Source: Gammaproteobacteria bacterium | GTDB taxonomy: Bacteria; Pseudomonadota; Gammaproteobacteria; Chromatiales; Chromatiaceae | Length of the DNA stretch: 37,402 bases | Assembly: GCA_024275295.1 (NCBI GenBank) | Contig: JAJRZI010000038.1 | Coordinates: 1-37,402, forward strand | Direction: 5' to 3' | Shown: piece after piece, positions 8,045 through 16,505 of the stretch | How positions within the stretch are numbered: the first letter of the stretch is position 1 | Layout: every line of letters starts with the position of its first letter | Translations under genes and position numbers: made by a program | Notes under the pieces: generated by a model | What the model was told of the DNA's origin: nothing | Databases searched by the model: none | Seen by the model: only the letters and a program-made list of their open reading frames with translations

Positions 8045-8758
8045 ATGAAAGCAGTAATACTTGCGGGAGGTAAAGGCACACGGCTCGCTCCATATACCAC
8101 AGTGCTTCCAAAACCCCTGCTACCTGTCGGCGGAGTACCTATCCTTGAAACCGTACTCAGACAGCTGAAGTATCACGGCTGCACTGAAGTTGTATTGGCT
8201 GTTGGTTATCTTGCACCACTTATTCGTGCCTATTTTGATGAAAACCCGTTATCCAAAGAGCTTGATATCCGCTATTACCAGGAGAGTGAGCCACTGGGAA
8301 CAGCCGGAGCACTCCCCTCAATAGAGGGTTTGGATGAGCCTTTTTTAGCCATGAACGGTGACATTCTCACCACGCTGAATTACTCGAAATTACTCCAGTT
8401 CCACAAGGACGAAGATGCGGCCCTGACAGTCGCTGTAACCCAGAAACGGATACAGATTGAACTTGGTGTTCTCGATATTAATGACAACGGGCATATTGTT
8501 GGCTATGACGAGAAACCTGTGAAGCTCTACCCTGCCAGCATGGGGATTTATATCTATTCACCCAAAGTTCTGGAGCTAATGGAAAAAGATGTCTATCTCG
8601 ACATCCCATCTCTGGTGCTCAAGCTTATTGAGATGGGTGAGCGTGTATCAGCCTATAAATCAGATTCATTCTGGCTAGATATGGGTAATCGGGATGATTA
8701 TGAGCGTGCATCTGCCGAATTTGAGAAGAACCAGGCTGCATTTCTACCTGACCTCTAG
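8045..8758 (+). CDS. Sugar-1-phosphate nucleotidyltransferase
   Basis: A 237-residue NTP-transferase (RmlA/GlmU N-domain fold). The signature MKAVILAGGKGTRLAPYT followed by LPKPLLPVGG gives the nucleotide and phosphate-binding loop; MNGDIL carries the metal-binding Asp; EKP and FWLDMGNRDDY complete the sugar site. Length and the short C terminus fit single-domain enzymes such as mannose-1-P or heptose-1-P guanylyltransferases and RmlA-like thymidylyltransferases; base and sugar specificity cannot be read by eye. It would make the activated sugar for the two upstream SDRs. AGAGAG precedes the ATG. Confidence 0.83.
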   Translation: MKAVILAGGKGTRLAPYTTVLPKPLLPVGGVPILETVLRQLKYHGCTEVVLAVGYLAPLIRAYFDENPLSKELDIRYYQESEPLGTAGALPSIEGLDEPFLAMNGDILTTLNYSKLLQFHKDEDAALTVAVTQKRIQIELGVLDINDNGHIVGYDEKPVKLYPASMGIYIYSPKVLELMEKDVYLDIPSLVLKLIEMGERVSAYKSDSFWLDMGNRDDYERASAEFEKNQAAFLPDL

Positions 8759-8794
8759 AACCTATCCACCTGACAAAAACCTGCAACAAACACG

Positions 8795-9757
8795 ATGGAT
8801 CATATTCTGGTCAGCGGTGCAAACGGCTTTATAGGTCAGGCACTTTGCCAACACCTAGTGAGCAAAGGCTTTTATGTTCGGGGAAGCATCAGAGACCGTA
8901 GCGCTCTAACCAACAAAGACAAAGCCTCTGATTATTTTGAGACCGGCTCTCTGGAAAACGAAATCGACTGGACTGATGCCTTGCATGGCATGGATTATGT
9001 TATCCACTTGGCTGCTATTTCTGAAGTCAGCAAAGAACGCTCAACAGAAGCCCCTGAACTCTTCCAGCATATAAATATAAATACAACTCAAAGATTGGCC
9101 GCACAGGCTGCACAATCAGGCGTCAAACGTTTTATTTATATCAGTACAATAAAGGTCAATGGTGAGCTTTCTCAGGAGAATGCTTTTAGCCCTTCAGACC
9201 TGCCAACACCTCAGTCATGCTATGGAAAATCAAAGCTGGAGGCTGAACAGCAGGTCACTGCAATTTGTGAAAAGACCGGTATGGAAACCATTATCATCCG
9301 TCCAACCATTGTTTATGGGCCAGGAGCGCATGGGAACATCTTAAGGCTCATGAAGCTGATCAACACCGGCCTGCCTATTCCTCTCGGTCTGGTACAAAAC
9401 AAGCGCAGTCTGGTGAGTATTGAAAACCTGTGTGACTTGATTGTTACCTGCCTGCTGAAGGAGCATCTGACAAACAGGGTATTTCTTGCCGCAGATGGTG
9501 AGGATATTTCATCGCCCGATCTGATACGACTGCTGGCCGGGCTTATGGGTAAAAAGGCCCATCTCTGGCCAGTCCCCGTTCCCCTGCTGAAGCTTTTGGG
9601 AATACTGACCTTTAGAACCGGAGAGATCAGACGTTTAACCGGCTCTCTACAGGTAGATGCCAGTGAAACCAGAAAGCTGCTTGACTGGACGCCACCCTAT
9701 CGTATGAAAGATGCCCTGAAAATCACTGTCGAGCACTACTTACAGCAGCGTAAATAA
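8795..9757 (+). CDS. NAD-dependent epimerase/reductase, WbpV-like SDR
   Basis: A 320-residue extended SDR: ILVSGANGFIGQAL at residues 4-17, VIHLAAISEV, YISTIKVNGE, CYGKSK with catalytic Tyr and Lys, and RPTIVYGPGAHGN. The second half (SLVSIENLCDLI, FLAADGEDISSPDLIRLL, a PVPVPLLKLLG stretch) matches the pattern of WbpV/QdtD-type 4-keto reductases that finish UDP-N-acetylquinovosamine-like sugars. No WbpM-type dehydratase is present here. It may instead reduce the product of the LegB-like SDR. No clear ribosome binding site is visible. Its stop lies only two bases from the stop of the converging rfbG. Confidence 0.78.
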   Translation: MDHILVSGANGFIGQALCQHLVSKGFYVRGSIRDRSALTNKDKASDYFETGSLENEIDWTDALHGMDYVIHLAAISEVSKERSTEAPELFQHININTTQRLAAQAAQSGVKRFIYISTIKVNGELSQENAFSPSDLPTPQSCYGKSKLEAEQQVTAICEKTGMETIIIRPTIVYGPGAHGNILRLMKLINTGLPIPLGLVQNKRSLVSIENLCDLIVTCLLKEHLTNRVFLAADGEDISSPDLIRLLAGLMGKKAHLWPVPVPLLKLLGILTFRTGEIRRLTGSLQVDASETRKLLDWTPPYRMKDALKITVEHYLQQRK

Positions 9758-9759
9758 GG

Positions 9760-10884
9760 CTATTCCACTGACGTTTCTGCCCATGCAATCTTCAGATTGG
9801 CGGCAGCCGCTGTATATTCATCAATCTGCTTACAGGTCAATGCAGCAATGTCACCTGATGGCTCCTCGCTAAAGGACTTATACCAATGAACAATCGCATC
9901 TACCGTCTCATCAACACCCCAGGCGGAACGCCATGTAAGGTGTTGCCTGGCTTTGCTGCTATCAACATGCAGAACAAAGGCCTCTGAACCTATCTGATCC
10001 TGCTGAACAATCAACCGTGTTGAGGGGGGCTGCCACCTGTCCAGCAATCGACTGACAATATCACCAACGGTATAGACTTCAGCTCCGGCAGGCCCAAAAT
10101 TCCATGCTGAGGCATATAAGCGACTATCAAGAGACATTTTATATGCCAGCCAGAGATAGCCACTCAATGGTTCCAGCACATGCTGCCAGGGCCGGGTTGA
10201 ATTTGGGTTGCGGATAACAACATCTTCCCCCGCTTCAATAGCCCGGACAATATCTGGAATAAGCCGATCAGCCGACCAGTCCCCTCCACCGACCGCATTA
10301 CCCGCTCTTACTGAGGCAATGGTCAGATCATCTCTACTGGTCGACTTCTGGAACTTCGGGTCCTGGTATGCAGCAGTAACAACTTCAGCCGCAGCTTTGC
10401 TTGCAGAGTAGGCATCAAAGCCACCCAGCGCATCTGTCTCGCGATAGCCCCATTCCCAACCCACATTCTTGTAACACTTGTCACTGGTCACAATAATTAC
10501 GGTTTTTACTGAAGCTGTCTTCCGTGCAGCTTCCAGTACATTAACGGTTCCCATGACATTAACATCAAAGGTATAAGCAGGATTTTTGTATGATTCACGC
10601 ACCAGAGCTTGTGCTGCCAGATGAAAAACAATGTCAGGATTATGCTGCTGGAAGGCCTGCTCCATAAACACAGAATCTAGGATATCGCCCTCTATACTGA
10701 CAATATCTTCACTTAGGTGTGCAGCATCAAAATGATTTGGATCAGTGAGTGGTGCAGTGGAATAACCGATGACTTCCGCGCCCAGTTTTTTCAACCAGAG
10801 TACCAGCCATGAGCCTTTAAAACCGGTGTGCCCTGTCACGAGCACTTTTTTGCCGTTGTAAAAATTGTTAAAAGGATTTGTCAT
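9760..10884 (-). CDS. rfbG: CDP-glucose 4,6-dehydratase
   Basis: A 374-residue extended SDR with the features of RfbG/DdhB: KKVLVTGHTGFKGSWL near the N terminus, FHLAAQALVRESY, IIVTSDKCYKN in the active site, the YSASKAAAE catalytic Tyr-Lys, then RAGNAVGGGDW, RLIPD and RPWQHVLEPLSGYLWLA, which is highly characteristic. It converts CDP-D-glucose to CDP-4-keto-6-deoxyglucose in the cytoplasm. It is the last gene of the minus-strand operon; its ATG overlaps the stop of the upstream SDR by four bases (ATGA), suggesting translational coupling. rfbF two genes upstream supplies its substrate. Confidence 0.93.
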   Translation of the reverse strand: MTNPFNNFYNGKKVLVTGHTGFKGSWLVLWLKKLGAEVIGYSTAPLTDPNHFDAAHLSEDIVSIEGDILDSVFMEQAFQQHNPDIVFHLAAQALVRESYKNPAYTFDVNVMGTVNVLEAARKTASVKTVIIVTSDKCYKNVGWEWGYRETDALGGFDAYSASKAAAEVVTAAYQDPKFQKSTSRDDLTIASVRAGNAVGGGDWSADRLIPDIVRAIEAGEDVVIRNPNSTRPWQHVLEPLSGYLWLAYKMSLDSRLYASAWNFGPAGAEVYTVGDIVSRLLDRWQPPSTRLIVQQDQIGSEAFVLHVDSSKARQHLTWRSAWGVDETVDAIVHWYKSFSEEPSGDIAALTCKQIDEYTAAAANLKIAWAETSVE

Positions 10885-11861
10885 TTTTCATTTCTCTGGA
10901 GAGATGGTTTTCCGCAAGCCTTATACCAGTCTATTGTCTTTTCCAAACCCTGCTCAAGCGAAAAGATCGGCTTCCAACCTGGCAAAAGCTGCGCTTTACT
11001 GGAAACACCTTCAACTACAGGCTCTGATGAAGCACTGCCTAATACCACAGGAGAGAGATCCTGCCGCCCGGTGCTCGAAAGTATGGCTTTAACAATATCC
11101 AGAACAGTGACCAATTTATCGCTGGCAAAATGATAGAGATCATCCAACGGTGCATTTTCAAGCATCTGTTGTGCCAATAGCAGATAGGCACGCACGGCAT
11201 CCTCAACATAAAGAAAATCACGTTGTGCCTTTCCGTCACTTCTTAGCACAGGCTGCCTGCCTTCCAATACAGTGCGGATAGTTCCCGGTATCAGCCGGTG
11301 GTAATTCAGATCACCACCACCATACACATTGCTGCTACGTGTGATACAGAGCGGTAGATCATATGTTTTGGAGTATGTCCGGCATATCATCTCGGCACAC
11401 AGTTTGGAGGTAACATAAGGCGATAGTGGTGTAGAGAATGCCCTCTCTGCCTCCCCCTTTACTGCATAACTGGATGCGTAAATCACCTTTGCACCGCTCC
11501 CTGTCACTCGCATCGCTTCGAGTAGATTCCACACACCTCTGGTATTGGCTTCAAATGTTTCCAGTGGATACTGCTCTGCAATGGTTACCTGTGTCTGCCC
11601 GGCAAAATGAAACACAATATCGATAGGTTTCTCCCTGAAAAGAGTCAGAAGAAAATCATAATCTGTGACATCTCCCTCAATCTGGCTCAACCTGTCCCTA
11701 TCTAATTCAGCTATCGTTGTATTCTCCTGACTCCGATTTGAGCGGGATACACCAATAACATTTGCGCCCTGTTCACAGAGTGCCTGCACAAGCCACTGCC
11801 CCATAAACCCGCGACTGCCTGTCAGCAATACAGTAACGCCACTCCAGTCAAAATCATTCAC
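10881..11861 (-). CDS. SDR acting on CDP-4-keto-6-deoxyglucose (probable 4-reductase or epimerase)
   Basis: A 326-residue extended SDR between rfbF and rfbG. Motifs: VTVLLTGSRGFMGQWL (GxxGxxG), FHFAGQTQV, YASSYAVKG, YVTSK (catalytic Tyr and Lys), RSSNVYGGGDLNYHRLIPG and RDFLYVEDAVRAYLLL. Linked to rfbFG in a four-base overlap, it most likely reduces or epimerises the CDP-4-keto-6-deoxyglucose product, like the abequose/paratose synthase-type SDRs. Those pathways need an RfbH 3-dehydrase and reductase partner, absent here, so a CDP-6-deoxyhexose such as 6-deoxygulose or 6-deoxygalactose configuration is a simpler inference. The exact product is unknown. Confidence 0.78.
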   Translation of the reverse strand: MNDFDWSGVTVLLTGSRGFMGQWLVQALCEQGANVIGVSRSNRSQENTTIAELDRDRLSQIEGDVTDYDFLLTLFREKPIDIVFHFAGQTQVTIAEQYPLETFEANTRGVWNLLEAMRVTGSGAKVIYASSYAVKGEAERAFSTPLSPYVTSKLCAEMICRTYSKTYDLPLCITRSSNVYGGGDLNYHRLIPGTIRTVLEGRQPVLRSDGKAQRDFLYVEDAVRAYLLLAQQMLENAPLDDLYHFASDKLVTVLDIVKAILSSTGRQDLSPVVLGSASSEPVVEGVSSKAQLLPGWKPIFSLEQGLEKTIDWYKACGKPSLQRNEK

Positions 11862-11887
11862 TGTTCAGAGTTCCTGACTTCAATAGG

Positions 11888-12694
11888 TTATTTATCTCGC
11901 ACCCAGGGTGGCTTGCCAGTCGCCCAGAGATTATTAAGGTAGCTGTTGTCTTTATAGGTATCAAGACACTGCCAGAAACCATTATGTCGGTACTCCAGTA
12001 GTTGCCCGTCTGCGGCAAGCCTTTCAAGCGGATCTTTTTCAAGTATGCAGGATTCATCAGCATCCAGATAATCAAAAAACTCTTTGCGAAAAACAAAGAA
12101 ACCACCATTTATGACGGAACCCAACTCTGGTTTCTCAGAGAATTTCTTTACATGGCCATTCTCAGTCACTAGCTCACCAAACTGTGAATTGACCTGCACA
12201 CCGGTGACAGTTCCGATTTTTCCATGCGAACGATGGAAATCCAGCAATGCCTGAATATCGATATCAGCAACACCATCTGCATAGGTGACCATGAAATTTT
12301 CTGTATCAACGTACTTCTCAACCCTTTTCACCCGACTTCCCGTCATGGTTTCGGCTCCAGTATCAACCAGAGAAATATTCCCCTCCATACCCGGCTGCTC
12401 ATCAATGAATTTAGGTTTGCCCCTTGGAAAGGTCAGCTCAATATCCCGGTGCATCACCTGATAATCAATAAAATACTTCTTGATCATCATGCCTTTATAA
12501 CCCAGACAAAGGATAAAGTTATTGAACCCATATCGGCTGTATATATCCATAACATGCCAGACAATGGGGTGATCACCAACCTCCACCAGCGGTTTTGGAT
12601 AGAACTGGGTCTCTTCCCTGAATCGAGTCCCCTGTCCACCACACAGGATGACTACAGGAATATCCGAAACCCCCTTATGCCCTTTACCCATCAA
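11888..12694 (-). CDS. rfbF: Glucose-1-phosphate cytidylyltransferase
   Basis: A 268-residue NTP-transferase with the RfbF/DdhA signature: VVILCGGQGTRFREET with FYPKPLVEVG, then HIVWHVMDIYSRYG-like packing (PIVWHVMDIYSRYG here), LGYKG, YADGVADID with the metal Asp, and a C-terminal EYRHNGFWQCLDTYKD segment. It joins CTP and glucose-1-phosphate to CDP-glucose, first step of the CDP-deoxysugar branch. The ATG at 12694 is followed by a second Met; either could start. It lies 15 bases after a glycosyltransferase stop and 26 bases before the next SDR, consistent with one operon. Confidence 0.93.
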   Translation of the reverse strand: MMGKGHKGVSDIPVVILCGGQGTRFREETQFYPKPLVEVGDHPIVWHVMDIYSRYGFNNFILCLGYKGMMIKKYFIDYQVMHRDIELTFPRGKPKFIDEQPGMEGNISLVDTGAETMTGSRVKRVEKYVDTENFMVTYADGVADIDIQALLDFHRSHGKIGTVTGVQVNSQFGELVTENGHVKKFSEKPELGSVINGGFFVFRKEFFDYLDADESCILEKDPLERLAADGQLLEYRHNGFWQCLDTYKDNSYLNNLWATGKPPWVRDK

Positions 12695-12709
12695 ACACCT
12701 CTTTGAATA

Positions 12710-13855
12710 TTAAGTATCATTATCAGATCTGTTACCAGCCAGTTGGTTTAGGTAGATAACTTCAAGGTTTTTTGCCATTGAGGCCATGGAATAGCGCTCC
12801 CGAATAACCTTGCTTCCACGTTCTCCAAGGGCATTTCGGTAATCACTGTCACGTACCAGCTTCTCAATTGCAGCACTCAAATCCGCGACATCCCCCGGCT
12901 CAACCAGAAGCCCGCTCACGCCATCCTCAATCACAACCGGAAGATCACCAACCCGCGATGCTACAATTGCCCGTCCCATCCCCATTGCCTCCAGCGCAGT
13001 CAGTGGTAGACTCTCTTTCAACGAAGGGACTACAAATATATCCATTGCCGCCATATAAAGATATGCATCTGTACAGAAGCCGGCAAATTCAACCTGCTCT
13101 TCAATACCAAGCTCTGCTGCCAAAGCGGTGAGCGCATCCAGCTCCGGGCCTTCACCGACAACAAGAACACACAGATCAAGCTCTTTATCCAGAAGCTTTT
13201 TAACAGCTCTGAGCAATACTGCCTGCCCTTTACCTGGATGAATACGACCCACAACACCAATAACAACCGTATCATCACCGGCACCTAACTCTTGCCGAAG
13301 GGCTTTGACACCATCAGCATAGGTTTCTGCTGATCTTGGTTCAACCGAATTTGGCACAACTTGTACCGGACTAATACCAAGTGCTTCAACATCCTTTTTT
13401 GCAGCATATGAACCTACCAGAACCAGATCTGCAAAACGGACAAAAAAACCATCCATCATCTCATACAGGCGGTATCTGCCAATTTGCGTCTTGCCATGCC
13501 AGCCATGTACATGAGCAATCCACGGCACATGGCAGAAGCGGGTCAATAAAAAACCCACAAGGTTTGAGCGCATATCGTGGGAATGTATGAGTGTAGCACC
13601 CTCTTTTTTGTACAGACGGGCAAGTGAACGGGCTGTTGACAGGGCACCGGATAATCCTTTCCACTCCAATTCAGTTCTGGGCACATCTTTCAGCACCGGG
13701 GCAATGGCCGTTCCACTCCCTCTCAGCAAGACAAAAACGGGGTTGATCAATGTGCGGTCAAACTGTTTCAGCACGCCTTCCAATAGGGTTTCTGGGCCAC
13801 CTGCTTTCTCATAACTACCTTTAATTTTCAATATGGTTGGTGGTTTGGATACCAT
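12710..13855 (-). CDS. GT4-family glycosyltransferase
   Basis: A 381-residue GT-B fold enzyme. The N-terminal acceptor domain contains IKGSYEKAGGPETLL and LIHSHDMRSN (usual GT4 HxH region) and HVHGWHGKT; the C-terminal donor domain contains GVVGRIHPGKGQAVLL, VVGEGPELD and the EX7E motif in KESLPLTALEAMGMG, then GVSGLLVEPGD. It should add one sugar to the lipid-linked repeat unit on the cytoplasmic face; donor unknown, possibly the CDP-sugar made by the co-transcribed genes. Codons are somewhat more GC-rich than in the plus-strand operon. Confidence 0.88.
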   Translation of the reverse strand: MVSKPPTILKIKGSYEKAGGPETLLEGVLKQFDRTLINPVFVLLRGSGTAIAPVLKDVPRTELEWKGLSGALSTARSLARLYKKEGATLIHSHDMRSNLVGFLLTRFCHVPWIAHVHGWHGKTQIGRYRLYEMMDGFFVRFADLVLVGSYAAKKDVEALGISPVQVVPNSVEPRSAETYADGVKALRQELGAGDDTVVIGVVGRIHPGKGQAVLLRAVKKLLDKELDLCVLVVGEGPELDALTALAAELGIEEQVEFAGFCTDAYLYMAAMDIFVVPSLKESLPLTALEAMGMGRAIVASRVGDLPVVIEDGVSGLLVEPGDVADLSAAIEKLVRDSDYRNALGERGSKVIRERYSMASMAKNLEVIYLNQLAGNRSDNDT

Positions 13856-13906
13856 TAATTATTACCTAAACACAAAAATATATAAGTATTGTTACCTGTA
13901 TGAACA

Positions 13907-15160
13907 TCAGGTCTTGTTTTTTTCATGCTGGATAGCAAGCTCAACAGCTTCCATTAAAGGTTTGTACCACATGGGAGGAGTGAACAGCCTTTCAAAGGTT
14001 TCCCGGCTGGCTTTTCCCAGCCGATCAACCAGAGCCAGATCCTTCATCACCATAGACATCTTCTCTGCAAGCGATTGCGGATTAGCCATCTCAAAAATAA
14101 TACCGTCTTGCCCATCAGTGATAATATCTTCATTGCCTGTTTCAGATGCCGCGATCACAGCCTTACCGAGCGACATCGATTCTGTAAGCACAAGATCATG
14201 CGGACTGTTCCAACAATTGGGGATAATCACTGCAATCGACCGCTGCACCTGCTCTCTTACACCCGTCTCCCACTTTGAAGTGACATCCAGCTCAACCCTG
14301 TGTTTACCAGCGGCATTGATTGCTGCAATCTGCCCCTCCAACGCCTTTGATGCCCGTAACAAAAAGAATTTTAGATAGACAGGCTCATCAAAATGCTCAA
14401 GTGCGGCAAGGATAATATGCTGCCCTTTGGGCGGCACCTGTGCTCCATAAAAGACAAAATAGGGATCATCAAGATCAGGTTCACCACCCTGTCCCACATC
14501 AGGAACATAGGGAAATACACCTTTTGATATACGATCTCCAGCTACGCCCAAATCCTGAATATGCTGAGTCAGATGCCTGCCATTGGTATAAACGGCCCCC
14601 ACATGATCATAGACGCCGCTCCTCCAATGGTACTGTAAGGCAACAGAACGCACAGCAGCTTGGAGCGTGCTCATTACCCCAGAGTGCAGAGAACAACCAT
14701 GAAACAGGCCACGAAGAAAACGCCGGTCAGTGCATTTGTGGCAAGGGTGTCCATCCTTGAAGCAGTAGCCATTTACACAACCAAGACCATAATCATTGAC
14801 AAAAAAGACAACCGGTATACCACGAGAGTGCAGCACATTGATCACATCAGGTGAAACATACTGCAACAGATTCTGCACAACTGCCACATCAGGTTTAACC
14901 TTATCAATCAGACGATTGAGTTGGCGGTTAACACTACCATCAGGAAAGGCACGTCGTGCAATTGCAAAGGGATTACGCTCTTTGACAGGAGGTGGCTGAA
15001 ACTCCAGCCACTCCTCGGGCATACTTTCCTGGTCATATAGACCAATAAAGGGCACAACATTGTGTCCGTGCTGGGACAGTTCGCCTTGCACAGAAGAAAA
15101 AATCCTGCCTGCACCGCCGCCATTGGTTTTGTAACTAATCAAGATCAGATTCACAATCAA
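13907..15160 (-). CDS. GT4-family glycosyltransferase with a Cys-rich insertion
   Basis: A 417-residue GT-B glycosyltransferase, first gene of the minus-strand operon. The N terminus has ISYKTNGGGAGRI, a glycine-rich acceptor loop. Around residues 128-156 is a cysteine cluster (GCVNGYCFKDGHPCHKC, then HGCSLHSG), a known feature of one GT4 group in O-antigen loci. The donor domain has YGAQVPPKGQHIILAAL, NCWNSPHDLVLTESMSLG with the EX7E-like site, and GQDGIIFEMANP. It should elongate the repeat unit. The start codon is TTG/ATT-proximal Met at 15160 with no clear ribosome binding site; an alternative start is possible. Confidence 0.85.
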   Translation of the reverse strand: MIVNLILISYKTNGGGAGRIFSSVQGELSQHGHNVVPFIGLYDQESMPEEWLEFQPPPVKERNPFAIARRAFPDGSVNRQLNRLIDKVKPDVAVVQNLLQYVSPDVINVLHSRGIPVVFFVNDYGLGCVNGYCFKDGHPCHKCTDRRFLRGLFHGCSLHSGVMSTLQAAVRSVALQYHWRSGVYDHVGAVYTNGRHLTQHIQDLGVAGDRISKGVFPYVPDVGQGGEPDLDDPYFVFYGAQVPPKGQHIILAALEHFDEPVYLKFFLLRASKALEGQIAAINAAGKHRVELDVTSKWETGVREQVQRSIAVIIPNCWNSPHDLVLTESMSLGKAVIAASETGNEDIITDGQDGIIFEMANPQSLAEKMSMVMKDLALVDRLGKASRETFERLFTPPMWYKPLMEAVELAIQHEKNKT

Positions 15161-15443
15161 CTACCCCTACATATCTCTTTATTAACTGGCATTCCACCAC
15201 GTGAGCTGACCAGCTTAAAATTAGGTGATTACACCGCTGATCTGATTTGATCAGTGGAATGATATCCTAGATTAATCTAGGCCCATCAATGTATTGAATG
15301 ATGCTACGACATACTGCTAACCAGAGCAATACGATAAAAACATTGCAATGTGGCTGGACGGAGCAGGTTGCAATTTGGGATTTGAATTTGTGAAATTACT
15401 GTGATATCCGGGGTAGGCTCAGGGCTTAATCAATTTGCTTATT
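15161..15443. other. Intergenic region with a perfect 16-bp palindrome
   Basis: No gene is visible. It holds cctagattaatctagg at 15266-15281, a perfect palindrome, and a ctgatc/gatcag hairpin at about 15238-15255. It lies upstream of the minus-strand glycosyltransferase operon and downstream of the PEP-CTERM gene, so either element could be an operator or a weak terminator. No U-tract follows on the minus strand. Confidence 0.4.
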
Positions 15444-16121
15444 TCATACCTGCAATACAGCTAACTTACGACGGCGCAAAGCCAGCAACATAACCGGTAG
15501 TGCGACTAGAAAAAGGGCTATGACAGAAGGTTCTGGCACGGCAGTGATATTACCAACCAGAGTAACATTGATTGGTGTAAGTGAGCCATCGGGGTTGATA
15601 TTCTCGAAGACGACCGCCCACAGCGCTGGATCATCAATATTCTGGAAAGCTGAAAAAAGATCCGTATTATTGGGGTTCAAGAATTGATCTGAAAATAGTG
15701 TCACCCCCAACACATCAAGAAAGAGACCGATGCTACCTACTGAAGGAGTAAACACTGCCTCCAGCAAACCCAGGTCATAATCGAGGATCTGGCCATTAAC
15801 AAAGTCGATGATTGTTTTTTGCTCACCTCCAGAATCAGAGCCATCAAATATTGGAATAAGGGTGCTGGAATCACTCTTGAAATAGAAACCAAAGGTTGTG
15901 GCAGGATCAAAAGGGTCGAGAAGCTCAACCCCAACAACTACTGGACTAGGAATAAAATAGGTAGTCCCCGTATCAGGGTTATAACCATCAAATGGGTCAA
16001 GCGGTGTAGCGCTCACGCTACTAATGCCTCCGATAATCAGGTACACGGCGAAGAGTAGGCGGTTTGTCCACTGAGAGATAGTTCTAGTCGAACCGGATTC
16101 AATAAATTTGAGTGCTAACAT
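15444..16121 (-). CDS. PEP-CTERM sorting-domain protein
   Basis: A 225-residue exported protein. An N-terminal signal peptide (LLFAVYLIIGGISSVSA) precedes a mature domain rich in Asp, Pro and Phe without a recognised fold, containing one or two TFGFYFKSD/VNGQIL-type strands that recall other small PEP-CTERM proteins. Residues 195-225 form a textbook PEP-CTERM tail: VPEPS, a 16-residue hydrophobic helix, then RRRK. Such tails are recognised by exosortases (EpsH/Xrt), which cut and anchor or release the protein in EPS-forming bacteria. No exosortase is encoded in this window. ATG 16121 is preceded by GGGGGCG. A sigma-54 promoter and repeated upstream sites lie directly in front. Confidence 0.85.
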   Translation of the reverse strand: MLALKFIESGSTRTISQWTNRLLFAVYLIIGGISSVSATPLDPFDGYNPDTGTTYFIPSPVVVGVELLDPFDPATTFGFYFKSDSSTLIPIFDGSDSGGEQKTIIDFVNGQILDYDLGLLEAVFTPSVGSIGLFLDVLGVTLFSDQFLNPNNTDLFSAFQNIDDPALWAVVFENINPDGSLTPINVTLVGNITAVPEPSVIALFLVALPVMLLALRRRKLAVLQV

Positions 16122-16162
16122 ACCGCCCCCTAAGAATTACCCTAATAACCATACTTTAATAG

Positions 16163-16178
16163 TGCAAAATTCGAGCCA
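16163..16178 (-). promoter_or_regulatory. Sigma-54 (-24/-12) promoter of the PEP-CTERM gene
   Basis: On the minus strand TGGCTCGAATTTTGCA matches the RpoN consensus TGGCACGN4TTGCW with one mismatch, and the GG and GC dinucleotides are separated by exactly 10 bases. It would start transcription near 16152, about 30 bases before the start codon. RpoN control of PEP-CTERM genes, through the PrsK/PrsR two-component system, is established in floc-forming bacteria; the regulators are not in this window. Confidence 0.75.
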
Positions 16179-16220
16179 TTCTATAACCGCATGATCTTTA
16201 AGTGATTCTTAAAGTCCCTA

Positions 16221-16346
16221 TTTCCTGAAGTGTAAAATTTCCTGATATTTTTCACTGTTATTATCCGACTGAAAATCCAGATAATGCCACTTTACACGGC
16301 TAACCTTTTGTTATATATAGAAAATCTATAGTGTAAAATAACCTGA
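16221..16346 (-). promoter_or_regulatory. Repeated upstream sites, candidate enhancer for the sigma-54 promoter
   Basis: Plus-strand gtgtaaaatttcctga (16230-16245) recurs as gtgtaaaataacctga (16331-16346), 14 of 16 bases identical and 101 bases apart. The first copy is preceded by a second tttcctga (16221-16228), and ccactttacac (16287-16297) is a partial copy in the opposite orientation. The two main sites sit roughly 85 and 185 bases upstream of the predicted transcription start, the range used by sigma-54 activators. Binding by a PrsR-like activator is inference. Confidence 0.5.
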
Positions 16347-16477
16347 CACTAACTATGGAAATGAAGTTAATCAAGAATAGTCTTTTGTTTCCCCTCTTAC
16401 AATAAGCACCCCAAATAAATATTCCTTTAAAATCAACAAACAAGGTGAGATTTTATAAAATTTATGTGTTTTTCTGG

Positions 16478-16505
16478 TTGGCACCTAACGCCTTTTTTAT
16501 ACAAT
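16478..16505 (+). promoter_or_regulatory. Possible sigma-70 promoter
   Basis: TTGGCA (16478-16483) and TACAAT (16500-16505) are separated by 16 bases on the plus strand and followed by an AT-rich stretch. It faces the assembly operon but is about 490 bases from the first gene, so a long leader through the interleaved repeats would result. This is a pattern match only. Confidence 0.25.
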
